A program made the translations under genes and the position numbers. From the NCBI GenBank assembly GCA_009733775.1, contig WOGZ01000115.1:30342-94341 (forward strand): DNA of 64,000 nucleotides, written 5' to 3'. The first letter of the stretch is position 1; each line of letters starts with the position of its first letter. The notes beneath the pieces were generated by a model. The model was not told where the DNA came from. It saw only the letters and a list, made by a program, of their open reading frames with translations, and searched no databases. Below are positions 24,891-35,946 of the stretch, piece by piece. Source of the DNA: Alectoria sarmentosa (taxonomy: Eukaryota > Ascomycota > Lecanoromycetes > Lecanorales > Parmeliaceae).

Positions 24891-24891
<1 letters not shown>

Positions 24892-24926
<35 letters not shown>
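24892..24926. repeat. (GA)n microsatellite
   Basis: About 17 uninterrupted GA units lie about 150 bp upstream of the start codon of the GPI-anchored protein, in its 5' leader or promoter. Confidence 0.9.
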
Positions 24927-24928
<2 letters not shown>

Positions 24929-25121
24929 AAAGATTGTTCTTGCTCGGGGAGATTTGAACCAGAGGAAAAAGTCTTGGGCTCGGCGGAATAGATTAACTAA
25001 AGCCAAAGGCCTAGGTACTGTACCCTATAATTACCTTACTTAGTATTTACTTCGAGACCTTTTAATCTAGATTAACCGCGCCCGAGGTGGGAGAGAATCA
25101 ATGCGCTAACGATTGCTAAAC

Positions 25122-25399
25122 ATTCACCAGGTGTCGACAGAAGTCTGAACACCGAGGTTTGGCCGTTTTATGTGACCTTCCTCTGATCAATTTGACGCCG
25201 CCCAGAATTGATGAAATAGCTTCAAACTCGATACAGTAAATAACGAGATTCGAAGCTATTTAGAAATGTTGAAATTAAAAGATTTGAAGAGGGTGTCGTA
25301 ACAAAAATAAAATGCGAAGAGGGAACTTCTTTTGATGTTCGTAACCCAGCCAAATTAAGCGAGGCTCGGTGTTCAGACTTCTGTCGACACCTGGTGATT
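25122..25399. mobile_element. MITE with 32-33 bp terminal inverted repeats and 3-bp duplication
   Basis: Bases 25125-25156 and 25365-25396 are perfect inverted copies that begin CACCAGGTGTCGACAG. The pair extends by one further base outward. Both ends are flanked by ATT (25122-25124 and 25397-25399), a possible 3-bp target duplication. Inside is a second near-perfect inverted pair (GAAATAGCTTCAAACTCG around 25214 and its complement around 25240). The element is about 272 bp and encodes nothing. A CAC start with a 3-bp duplication would fit the CACTA/EnSpm group, but the superfamily is an inference. Confidence 0.8.
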
Positions 25400-25453
25400 C
25401 GTCTATCCGTCTATCCGTCTACTTACTCTGTCCGTCTATTCGTCTATTCGTCC
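25399..25453. repeat. Degenerate (TCCGTCTA)n tandem repeat between two MITEs
   Basis: The words TCCGTCTA and TTCGTCTA recur about six times in the 55 bp directly after the first MITE. The array stops before the second element. Confidence 0.6.
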
Positions 25454-25491
25454 AGGATCCAACCGACGCATATACTCCCTCTACTCGTATA

Positions 25492-25975
25492 TACCGGGTT
25501 ATCTGGCGAGTAAAATACTATCTTCTAGCCAAATAGTCCGTCTGATCCTCGTTTAGAACAGTATCTTATATGCAAAAGGGTCTTATAACACTGTAGTATC
25601 GTATAACCTGAGGCGCTAGTCACATATCTTAATAAGCATACTGTGACCAATCGGAGAAAGATTTGAGAGGGAGAATATATCTATTACAAAAACATAAAAC
25701 ATTATGAATAGTCTATATTCAATTACTCTACGTCGTTCTTCTAATATTTTATTATTCAAACCCTGCTGAGATCATTATCAAAGAATATTATACCGCCAAA
25801 GAATTTATTTTGCCCTGCGAATTTATTGAATAAGTAACTTTAATAAGCGGTAATTGAGATTCGTATCTTACAGTCTAATTATGGCCTACGTCTGAAAATC
25901 GTCATTTTGAACGGTATCTTATATGCAATACTATCTTATAACGCTGTAGTATTTTACTCGCCAGATAACCCGGTA
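25492..25975. mobile_element. Tc1/mariner-type MITE with 27-29 bp inverted repeats and TA ends
   Basis: Bases 25494-25520 and 25947-25973 are perfect inverted copies beginning CCGGGTTATCTGGCGAG, each flanked by TA, the usual Tc1/mariner target duplication. The element is about 480 bp, AT-rich and non-coding. It contains a 44-bp direct repeat (25556-25599 and 25909-25952, both with TATCTTATATGCAA and CTGTAGTAT). One copy lies just inside the right terminus and overlaps its inner edge; the other lies inside the left end in the same orientation. This suggests an internal duplication or an earlier nested event. Confidence 0.82.
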
Positions 25976-26348
25976 CTTATGTTTTCGCCTGAATATTGAA
26001 CAGGAACCTTTCCCTGACGTCCTGTCGCCATTCTCCATCTTCTCTATCTTCAAACGTGGCTGGCTACGCTGACAGATTGACTTCTTGGTCAATTAATTAG
26101 ATTACAGTGTTGCGTATTGCATATAAGTTCTCGGACTTTTCACACCTATCCAGCATTCTTATAACCTCCCCGTAGTCAAGGGAGCTTGTGTGCATGAATA
26201 TCTGTCAAATGCAGAATCAAGAAGCCGCCTCATACCAACTTGGTATGTCCTGCGAAAGCTTCCAAGGACCTTGGTCTCATATGCGCCTCCATCAAAGCAA
26301 ATCCTTTCCCCTCAGAACCATGCCTAGCATCCACACTATCTCGACAAA

Positions 26349-28376
26349 TCATAATTCCTCTTCCATTTCCTCCCTCTTCACTGACTCATCTCCTGCCTGA
26401 GACCCGAGCTGGCCGCCAAAAGTGACCTTCTCTTGTGTAGACAGGCCCAAGATGTCACCAAAGCCTGCCTTATCCTCTGCTGCCGGCCCAACATTGTTCT
26501 TGTCTTGCTCAATGGCTCCAAGCACATCTCCACTGGCACCCAACAATCCCAGTCCAAATTTCGATCTCATGGCTTCCTCGTCCTGTCCCGACACGCTCGC
26601 CCGCTGCCTCTTAAGTGGACTGCCGATCATTGCGTCCTCCGGTGCGTTGGAAGAGCCACCGTCATAAACAGTACTTGGAAGGACCGTCGTAGGTGAATTC
26701 CCTACGTTTTGCTGATAAGGAGGGGTAGAACCTGCAGTAGGGGTAGTGGAGGGGGGAGATTTTCTGTGGGCAGGCGCAGGCGAAGGCAAGTCCATCTGAT
26801 CAGCAGAATGCTGTCGTTTTAACTAGCTTGGTTGTGAGCATCGGCGACCCTTTTCAATGCACTAAAACATGCTTACCCTTATCTTCTGGACGCCTTCTGC
26901 CAACTCGCCTTGGCGTCTGGCGTCCTCCGGCGACAGCATGCCATTGGCCTCCTGCATGTCATCTCCCTGGGTCTTGATCAAAACTTCTTTCCTGATCTCA
27001 ACGTCTTCATCGCTGTCTTCGTCGTTCGACCTCTTCTTGCTGGCTTTGTCCTTGACCCCGTTTGTCTCATATCGCTCATTTGGGTCTCGGAATTTCGAAA
27101 AGCCCATTAGACCGTTAGGGTTTAGAGGTTTCAGCTTGGCAAAATCGGCTTGCATTGATCTTCGCTTGCCGTTCGAGGCTGCAAGTTTGTCTGGAATTTT
27201 GGGTGATAAGGGGAGGATCCCCATCTTCTGGAGTTGCTCTGGTACACGTTTAGTTCTGTACCATTAATTTTAGGTTGAGGGGTACTCACTTTCGCCGCGA
27301 TACAGGAACGTGAACACAGCGAATGGTCTATCCGGTGGATCGATCCCAGTCACGGTCTGCGTGCTAATCGACTTCGGATCTAGTGACTTCGGCTGGGCGA
27401 AGCTCGTCGTGTGATCCACCTCTTCAGTGCTGTTCCCTTCAGTCTTTGCTCCGTTCTCGGTGCCTCTACCCATCTCATCGTCGTCATCGTGAGCGTCGAA
27501 TTGGGGCGAGTATTCTCCCCTTTTGATCTCTCCAGATGCAAGTACTCTGAACAAAGCTACCTTGATCTGCCCCGTCGATTCCGGTACTGGATCATCATCT
27601 GAGTCCGAGCCTGAGCCTGAGCCGAACATGTCATCCGAATCCGACATCTGCTCCAAGGGCGATTGGTTGTCCGCCCCATACCGAAGCACGCGTTTTTCGG
27701 AATGTTCCTTTCCGCCTAGCAGCGAGGACTCAGCTTCGTCATCGCTTTCTGTCTTCAGCTTTCTCCGCCGTCTCTTTTTCTCCATCTTCTGTCGTCGTCG
27801 CTCAATTTTTGCGGCTGCATCCTTTCCTTCCAGATCAAGCCCGTTCAACCATCTCTCAAGACCTACTTCTCGAAACAGGAACTCCCGTTCTGCGAGCCCC
27901 CCACCTTCTGACTCGGGTACACCAACCCATCGTGAGTTGACCCAAGTCTCTTCTCCTCTTCGTAGAAGCGTAGCAACCTCCTCTTTGGCCCTGCCGTCGA
28001 AGTAGATGTACGCAGCAATGGTCTCGTTGGGTGATGTAGTTAGAGGAATGTAGGGGCCGATAACATTCCCGTATCTCCCTCGATCCCCTGTGATGCTTGG
28101 TAGGCCACTGACTATTCGAGGTCTTGGGTAGGGATTCTCCGGTGTTGGTTTTGGCTGGGAGTATGGGACATTGAGACCCGGCGTGAGAAGAGTAATAGAG
28201 ATGGCGAATGTGGATTGCTCAGGTTGGTTGGACGTGGAGTTCTCTGGGACTTTGGCAGGTGGAACCGGAATGTAAGAGCTTATGCGAGAGAATCGGGATT
28301 GCTTCTGTATGGAGTACTCTGGAAGTGGACCTTGCGGTGTGTGGATGCTGACAGCCAGACCCTTAAAGCAAGGCAT
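26349..28376 (-). CDS. Conserved fungal protein, DUF7918-like
   Basis: Three exons on the minus strand (27290-28376, 26877-27238, 26349-26795) encode 631 residues. All introns (51 and 81 bp) are in phase. The N-terminal 220 residues are compact and conserved (GLAVSIHTPQGPLPEYS, then ETIAAYIYFDGRAKEEVATLL and REVGLERWLNG). I recognise this as the fungal DUF7918 type from memory. A strongly basic run at about residues 195-215 (ERRRQKMEKKRRRRK) is a likely nuclear signal, followed by acidic Ser/Asp repeats. The C-terminal half is low-complexity and charged, with a short PLKRQR basic motif. No catalytic motif is visible. A nuclear role is inferred only from the basic signal. Confidence 0.7.
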
Positions 28377-29212
28377 CTCTGCTTAGAGCTGTGCTTTGTC
28401 AATCCAGAGCTTGGTGAATCGGCTCACTCTGAAGAGCCGTCGTAGATTTTTGCTAGCAGACCTAGTCAACGTAAGTGAGACAAAATTCCACGTCCGCTGC
28501 AATGAGCCCCGTAGCCGATGAATCCAAGTTGTGAGGTCAGCGACGGCGACTTGATCTGGTTGGAAGAGAAATGGTCCGTGAGAAACCTTTGGGGTAGCAG
28601 AGCTTCGGGAGACACCAAGTCTTTAGGTAGGGCCTAGATCTGAAGAGCTACCCGGTAAAGCTTCAAGAGCGAGCATCACCTCTACGATCGATACAGCACG
28701 TGTACCAGTGGTGAGCTAAGAGAGCGAGCGATTGATTTGAGCATCTTTGTGGTGTTGAGTCTCAGGCTCGTGACGAGAGTCGCCTTCTTTCAACATGGCT
28801 TTAGCCTTAGGCGTAGGGCTGAACCTCAATGACTACATTAGTGTGAACGTAAGGTAGGTGTTTTAAGCAGTCTTACACCAATATACAGTTCTGCTTGGGC
28901 GTTCCTTGACGGTCAACAATGCTTGACAGATATGTCAAAAATTACTGTATGCTATCATCATGGCTCCTAAAGGGCTCACTCCAACATCAACCAAAGCTAT
29001 GAACATGCAAAGCATACGCGATAACATTGTATATCACTCCAGGTGGAACACCTTGCTCATAATTCCACCGTGATATCCCCATGACCCAACTCACATTTTC
29101 AACGCCGCCAGTAGCCTACCGCCGCGAACCTAACCCAATCACAAGGAAGCGAAAAGCGGAGGGGCCCGTCCGTATGCCAAACAATCAATGCAGCAACAAT
29201 AGTCGTCGAGTG
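28377..29212. other. Intergenic region
   Basis: This 836-bp interval is the upstream region of the DUF7918-like gene and the downstream flank of the next gene. I see no gene, repeat or RNA in it. Confidence 0.45.
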
Positions 29213-31544
29213 TCAGCCAGTCATCCATCCGCACTGGCAAGAAGTCGGAGGTATAGACCTCTTGCTAATAGCTTCCCTCTTTTTGGGAAAACCAGATGGT
29301 GAAGCAGGAGGTCCTGAATGAGGTGGACCACCGGCCACCCCATACATCGCCTGATTCTGAAAAAGGCTTTGGCTTTCGTTAAGGTAGACGGTGTTTACTT
29401 GTTGCGTATTTGGAATGACTACAGGACCTAGTTGGTAGGTATTGAGGATCTGCATCTGTTCGCAATATGGCGGACTAGGGTTTAGGGGGCGGCGCTCTTC
29501 AATCTTCACGGACTTAGGGTACGATGATAGACTCGGAGGACTTTGACGTTTGAAACGCGATCCCGGGAACTGGGAGGACCCCGAAGTCGTTGCTGCTGCG
29601 CTGGGAGACGCACCTGATGCACTGGCACTGGCACTGGCACTGGCGCTAGCGTCCTGAGTAACGAAGATGAAACCTTCAAGGATCGTATTGTTCCAGTAAC
29701 AGAACCATGGCCTATCATTCGGTCGTGCAATTGAGTTACTCGTCCATTCATCGTCTTCTTGCCGTCTTATCAAATTTTTGTGATTCTCAAGACCTTTGTC
29801 GTAGAACCAACGCTTGAGAAGCGACCGCTTCGAATTTGGTATCCCACCGGGCATATCTTCTTCGTGGACAATCACGACCTTATCATACTGTTGCTGAAAG
29901 ACATATGCAGGACCTTCGTTAAAGTCGTCTTTGTCTTTCATGAGCACCAAATTTGCTGCTTGATTGAGTTGGGGAGGTTGGGAGCCATAACGTATAAAAT
30001 CGTCAGAGGGCGTCGCGTATGACAGAGAGATTGTTGCCGGATTCGGCCCGGCCATGGTTACTACCATACTTAGATTGGCACCCGTTGCGCAGTCCCAAGC
30101 ACAGCTTTGAGCACTGTCAGTCAAGCACGAGTTCGTATTGGAGACGGAATTGTCGAGAGAGATAGCAAAAGTGCCAGTTGGAAGAGCTGGAAGGTTGGTT
30201 GGGGTGGATGCAAGCGGTACTGCATCTGGCGGGCTCGGCATCATAGTGGTCGTGACTGTGGCAGTCGGTGCGCTGCTTAAGCAAATTAGCATTAATAGAA
30301 ATCAAGTAGCTTATTATATCTTACGCTGAGCTTGCCGAGGCTGTAATAGGATGTGCGGCTTCTGGCTGGTTATATCCCGTAGCTTCTTGGATGTGCTTAT
30401 GGGCTATCATGCCTCCAATTCCTCCTCCTAATATGACCGAGAGGATCATGACCACTGATATGACAAACAAAAGCCAACAAGGTATTACGCCACAGCCGAC
30501 TCGCACTCTTCTCGTGCTCTTTTCTCGGACTCTTTCCTTGAAGCTCCCACCTTCATCCTTTGGAGGGACGGCAATAGCAGCAGTCGAATTCAATTGTGTG
30601 GAGCTGTCACCAAAAGGATTGGTGGAGCTCGCGTTGTCTCCTGAGCTATTTAGGTTGTGTCTCAGGCTATTCAATGTCTCCTGTGAGTCTTCTGGTGTGG
30701 CTGGCACAGCATTTCTCCTGACACTCCCGCTTTCAGACATGTAGTTTGGTGGTATGCCGCTTCTCCTAACACTCCCCGTTCCTGATGTATACTTAGGTGG
30801 TATACCGTTGGCAAATCGAGTATATGGTGGAAGTTGCTCTGCATAGCCGTCTGGGCCTATAAGATCATCTACGTCTTCTCCATCATGCCCAAGCCGTCGC
30901 TGATAATCTTGATCCATTCCCGGAAAGCCAGCAACGGAAACTTGCTCATCCTCCGGGACAGTGTTTTGCGGGTACATGCCGTAGGGTTGTGTAGGTCCAC
31001 TAGGTCCCGAGTAAGATCTCTCTGGTTGTCTTATCGTTGACGTTGTTGCTATGCTTGGAGTCCTCGTCAGTCCAATGTCTTGCGGATACATTCCATATGG
31101 GTGGCTGGGTCCCATTGCTCCTCGGTAAGGACTCTGCGGGCGAGGGAAGCCAGACGTCGGTGTAGTCCTTGTTGATGTTTGCCGTGCTGGGGTAAAGCTT
31201 CCCTGGTCTGAAATAGAAGACATACTGCGAGGTGGATGAGAGGCTCGTGATGCATGATCGTCAAACACTGGTGCAGTTGAACTGCCCATATCACTTCGCT
31301 GCGATCCTCGGCTTCTCCGTATTCGCGATTCGAATGATTGTTGTCTATACGATGATCGCCTGGACAGAAGGGAAAGCGAGGTGCCGTCATGACCATCATC
31401 ACGATCCAGTTGATCGCCATCCATTACTTCATTTGGCTCCAACGCAAAATCATCACTGAAAATGTCTGTATGTGAGGAACGTACGGATCCACGTGTTCGT
31501 GATGGTACCTCGAGCATTGAATGTTGGTTGGTCTGGCTCGCCAT
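29213..31544 (-). CDS. Single-pass membrane protein, DUF7820-like
   Basis: Two exons on the minus strand (30325-31544, 29213-30275) encode 760 residues. The 49-bp intron has a GTAAGA donor and a GCTAAT branch point. The start is the ATG at 31544, because the same frame is stopped just upstream. Residues 1-355 are disordered, Ser/Arg/Pro-rich and probably cytosolic, with a repeated HPYGMYPQ/QPYGMYPQ motif. Residues about 356-380 form one transmembrane helix (CWLLFVISVVMILSVIL) preceded by a basic RRVRVGCG stop-transfer. The remainder is extracytoplasmic, with a Cys-containing domain (SCAWDCATG, PWFCYWN) and an (AS)n linker of about 10 residues encoded by near-identical GCACTGGC units. I associate this layout with the fungal DUF7820 family. 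Function is unknown. Confidence 0.72.
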
Positions 31545-32438
31545 TGGAAGAATCCCCAATCTGCGCAATTTTGGGAAACCGTTTTGTAATCAACAGGGAC
31601 ACCATTCATTCTCTGGCCAAGTCAATGCATCTTCAACTCTCTCACTTTTCCAACTCTTGTCTTGTTCTTGGCGGCCAAGTTTCTCCAATTGTGGTGGTGG
31701 TGGTGGTGGTTGTGAAAGACGGAGTGGTGACAGGAGGTGCATTTGGCCGCCGGTCAAGGTTTGGCTTGGCGCTTCTACGGCAAATGCAAAACACAAAGCA
31801 CAAAACACAAAACAAAATTCGGGGCCCCACTGGAATAGGTCGATATGATTCGGTTATTTTACAGGTCGTTTCTTGCTCATACCGTTATTTTAAGAGACCA
31901 CCTACTTATAAGAGGGGCTTGGCTATCATATATGGTTCCAATAATAGATTTCAGACTCCGTACGATAGTATCCTAGTATCGCGCACCAATTACCGATATA
32001 ATACAGATACTTGTCTTTAACAGTTGGTTGTTCCGGCACCACCGGTAAAGATGAGAGTATAATATATTGGATCTTATCCTTAGTTTCGTAATTTATCTCA
32101 CTCAAGTAATTTATATCTTAAAGCTTGATAATCAGGGTACATTGTATACATATTGGCGTACAATAACTTGGTTCTAACCAATTCCGAGACAGCCATTCAT
32201 CATTTTGAATTTCAATGATGTGTCCGAAGTATTACGGTACAGTGCTTCTGTGAGGCGCACCAAGGGGGATAAAACTTGTCGAAACCAGAACCGTCAAACA
32301 TTCACTTGAGCTTTTTTTTATAAAAAAAACCTGTAATTGCTGTCTAACGCTGGAAAGAGATCACAGCTGGGCAATGATCGCACGAATGAATGTTATTATC
32401 CTCCACATTTTATTCCTTGATGCAATGTACGAGTAGCC
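31545..32438. other. Intergenic region, AT-rich, no gene
   Basis: This interval covers the promoter of the DUF7820-like gene, including a (GGT)n run at about 31691-31708, and the 3' flank of HMG-CoA synthase. The part at 31850-32340 is AT-rich and may be old repeat debris, but I could not find paired termini. Confidence 0.45.
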
Positions 32439-34007
32439 TTAGGCTTTAATTTCGTACTTTCGCTTGAACATCTCGTCGACTTCTGTCAGATAATAAGTCC
32501 CCTGAGTAATAGTCTCAGGGTTGCCCTTGGGCGTATAGCCCTTTTGCAGATGGGCCTTTTCTCGAAGCATGCACATCTTGCACATCGTCAGCAAGTATGC
32601 TCTCACGCGTCTAAAAAATGATAACTCACCTCATCATACGTCTCTGGGGGCACCGTTCTTCTCGCATCTAATCTCTCATGCAAGTTGAGTTGCTTGACCA
32701 TGGGGCTGATGTCCCCTACAACCTTCATGCTAAAGAAAGAGCTAGCCAGGCCACTTCCATAGCTAAAGATGCCAATGCGTTTGCCCTTGAATTCGCCGCT
32801 AGACACGTTGCTCAGTAGGGCGACTAGAGAACCGTAAACGCTAGCACAGTACATGTTGCCGCACATCGTAGGCACTTCAACACCAGGCTGAACTCTCGTC
32901 TGGAACTTCTTCTTGCTAAGAGCCATGAAAGTTTTCTCAACGGTTTTGTCGGTTAGCGATTTTTCATAACTCAAGCCTTGAAGCTCCTTCGGCACGGACT
33001 CGAACGTTGGATTTTTCGGGTTGACTCGGTAATCGTTGTAAAGCAAACGGGCGTAGGATTTGGCAACCAGTTTGCAGGTTGGGGAATGGAACAGCACATG
33101 GTCAAAACGGTCAAGCGGGGTGGCATCTTCTGGTGTCTCATGGACACCGTTTGCAATCCCGCTCTTTTGCAAAGACACTTCGCGTTTATTGTATGCCTTA
33201 TAGCAAGCGTCTACTGCTTCAGTGTAGCAACTGACGGAGAAGTGGCCATCCACGACGGGATACTCGGAGGTCAGATCTGGCTTGTAGAAGTCGTACGCGT
33301 GCTGCATGTAGGTACCCCGCTTGCCTGGCTCGAAGGCAAGAGGCGCATGAGGACCTACCAGCATAGCAACACAGCCCGCACCACCTGTAGGGCGGGCATT
33401 GCCCTTCTTGTAGAGAGCGATATCTCCAGTGCAAACGATAGCGTCACGTCCATCCCATGCAGAGGATTCTACCCAGTTGATGGCGTTGAAAAGCGCGTTG
33501 GTGCCCCCATAACAAGCGTTGACAGTGTCCACTCCCTCAATGTTGGTGTTGCCGACATCTTGAAACAACTGCATGAGGACTGACTTGACAGATTTAGATT
33601 TGTCAAGGAGGGTCTCGGTGCCAACCTCTAGACGGCCAATGGACCTGGGATCTATGGAATATTTGCGGAGGAGGGTTGAAACGGTTGTCAGGGCGAAGGA
33701 GTAGATGTCTGTACGATGTCTCAGTCAGCTTCAGGGGAATTTGAGACCTGTATTGTCTTTGCTTGCCTTCTCGATCATCGCAAAAGCTCATTTTGGTCTG
33801 TCCGAGACCGATTGTGTATTTGCCTTGGCTAACGCCATCGAACTTTTCCAGCTCGGCTTGGTCGACACACTATACATTCGAATTAGTAAAATTTCCAATG
33901 GTAAGGGTAGGATAGGAAACAGTCGCCGAGAATCCTCCGAGATGTACCTGACTGGGGAAGTAGATTTCAATGGCCTTGATGCCAATGTTCTGGGGTCGAG
34001 ATGCCAT
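32439..34007 (-). CDS. ERG13: Hydroxymethylglutaryl-CoA synthase
   Basis: Four exons on the minus strand (33948-34007, 33767-33869, 32630-33708, 32439-32576) encode 459 residues, the normal size. It condenses acetyl-CoA with acetoacetyl-CoA to HMG-CoA in the mevalonate/ergosterol pathway. The start region [20 protein letters not shown] is typical. Catalytic residues are visible: Glu86 ([10 protein letters not shown]), nucleophile Cys120 (VNACYGGT) and His262 ([10 protein letters not shown]). The intron between exons 2 and 3 has a GC donor (GCAAGC) rather than GT; the family alignment (CDDRED-IYSFAL) makes this junction firm. An in-frame upstream ATG at 34100 would add 31 residues but is not conserved in the family. 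The gene is divergent from a HAD hydrolase across 650 bp. Confidence 0.96.
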
Positions 34008-34657
34008 ATTGGACACGGAGTTTATATTTTCTTGAAATTCGGTCTCAGTGAGCACAGAAATTGTGGCAGGGTTGGATGTAGAGGGTTTGGCTGCCGACAA
34101 TGCAAAAACTCAGGCTCCGAGGCAGGAAGGTGGAGCTCTGGTGTGGAAGTACATAAACGAAAAGGGGAGTTACAAGACCAATAAAGGATGATGAGGGAGA
34201 GAGTGTTGTGTAACGACAGACCCAATGCAATATACGCAGCTGAGCGGTTGCCTCTTCCTTGTCGGGTCTGAATGAATGGATGACTTGACTTGCAGAGAGC
34301 AGTGAAAGGGTACGTAAAGTATAGTGTAAGAGCTCAACATATGCTCGATGTCTCTCTTCCCCGAGCTCTTCCTTAGCTTATCTTGTAAAAGTTGTAGGAC
34401 TAAAGTACCTAGGCCGTAAGGTAGCTTTCCTAACTTTCCTAGCTTTCCTAGCTCTCTTAGCTCCCTGACCTTCCTCGAGTCCGCGTGTGTGGCTGTGGCT
34501 CGCAGTAGCCCTGCAGTAGCGTCTGCCATTCTAATCGAGACCCTTCCTTGACCCTCAGTGCGGCTGCGCTAATTTATAAGCTCCCCAGGATCTTTGCCGA
34601 GTCTCCAATGAGGTAGAAAATATGAGTATCACTACTTTATGACATGAACAAGATCAA
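34008..34657. promoter_or_regulatory. Divergent promoter region, HMG-CoA synthase / HAD hydrolase
   Basis: These 650 bp lie between two head-to-head genes. A degenerate pyrimidine repeat of AGCTTTCCTA units sits at about 34420-34460. I did not recognise a clear sterol-response element. Confidence 0.5.
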
Positions 34658-35946
34658 ATGTCCAAGTACAAGCGTCTGATGTTGACTTTTGATGCTTTCG
34701 GCACTCTCTTCACTCCCCGAGAAGCCATTGGCAAGCAGTATGTATGCATGTACCATTTCGAGTATTTCCTCCTATCGCGACTTCAATCTAGCTGGTGAGA
34801 TATATTGGGGGCATAGCAAGCGCTGTTTCCCCTCGGCCGTGCTCGTTAGAGTTGTCTTACTGCTCGGATCTGTCTGATTAGAGAGTGAACGCTAACTCCA
34901 AAATGTTCGTCAGGCCGAGGTTGCCCGAAGACATGGCTTGTCTGGCTTTACTGATGATCAGATAACATCGAGTTTCCGACAAGGTATGGCACCAAATTTT
35001 CTGGGCACTGGGATCCTGCTGTTAGCTCATGCCATGCTAATGTTCTGGACAATATAGCGTTCAGATCAGAGGGAGATCGGTTGCCTAACTATGGAAAGAC
35101 GGTGGGTATAAAACCTTCCCAATGGTGGTCCAACGTAAGATTTCTCCCGCTTCTACGAGTACTTGTTTCAATTAGAGTCGGGCTGTCAAATCATTCAATC
35201 CAGTTTCGAGAAGAATGTGCTCGTCATCTTGTCGCCAATTTTCTTCCTCGAAGTATCCAATTGAAGGTTACTCTCGGGAAACTAGGCTGTCTTACTATGT
35301 TGTTTGCCCCGCAGGTGACGTGACAGAAATATCATGTCTGTCTTCACAGTCCAAATCCCTAATAGATCTGACAATATAGATCATTGATGCCACATTTCTC
35401 CCTTTCAGCTCTGAGAAGGATTTACCGGAAAATCTTGTACCAGACCTGTTGGCACGCTTCAGTTCTGCAGCAGGATACACGCTGTATCCCGACGTTCTGC
35501 CCTTTTTCAAATCACTACGGCAGATAAAGGCATCCTCGAATGGAGAGTCAGCTTGGTCTAAGCCTATCGTTGGTATCATCACAAATTCGGACGACCGTGT
35601 GCCGTCCATTCTCTCAAACTTTGGCTTGCAGGTCGGCTTGCGGAGATACGGATACGAATTCCAGGCCTCCGTCAAGGCAGAGGACGACATCGATTTTGTC
35701 ACTATGAGCTATGATGTTGGCTTCCAGAAGCCTGGTTCTGAGATATTTGATGCTGCAAAGCAGATGGTGCCCGGACAAGATCGATTTCTGCATGTTGGCG
35801 ATGATCTACAAAAGGACTACTACGCGGCAAGACGAGCAGGATGGGAGGGGTTCCTGCTGGATCGAGAGGCAAAGCAAAATCAAGAAATTGTCGGACCACT
35901 ACCGTGCCTCAGGAATCTACAAGAGTTGATATCATATATCAAATAA
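34658..35946 (+). CDS. HAD-superfamily hydrolase, HDHD3-like
   Basis: Four exons (34658-34741, 34914-34983, 35058-35134, 35380-35946) encode 265 residues. Motif I is LTFDAFGTLF, with the nucleophile Asp but Phe instead of the second Asp. Motif II is GIITNSD, the motif III Lys lies in FQKPGSEIF, and motif IV is HVGDDLQKDY. The LPNYG...QWWSN segment followed by TFLPF is characteristic of HDHD3-type proteins. Family enzymes are phosphatases or dehalogenases of mostly unknown substrate. The third intron (245 bp) is long for this genome and could hide a tiny exon, although the flanking residues join as in homologues. The start lies six codons before the conserved core. Confidence 0.83.

Larger units (their letters stand above)
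24739..26348. other. AT-rich intergenic island with two MITEs
   Basis: This 1.6-kb interval holds a (GA)n microsatellite at 24892-24926, two terminal-inverted-repeat elements (annotated separately) and no supported gene. It is the most AT-rich part of the first half of the window. Confidence 0.6.
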
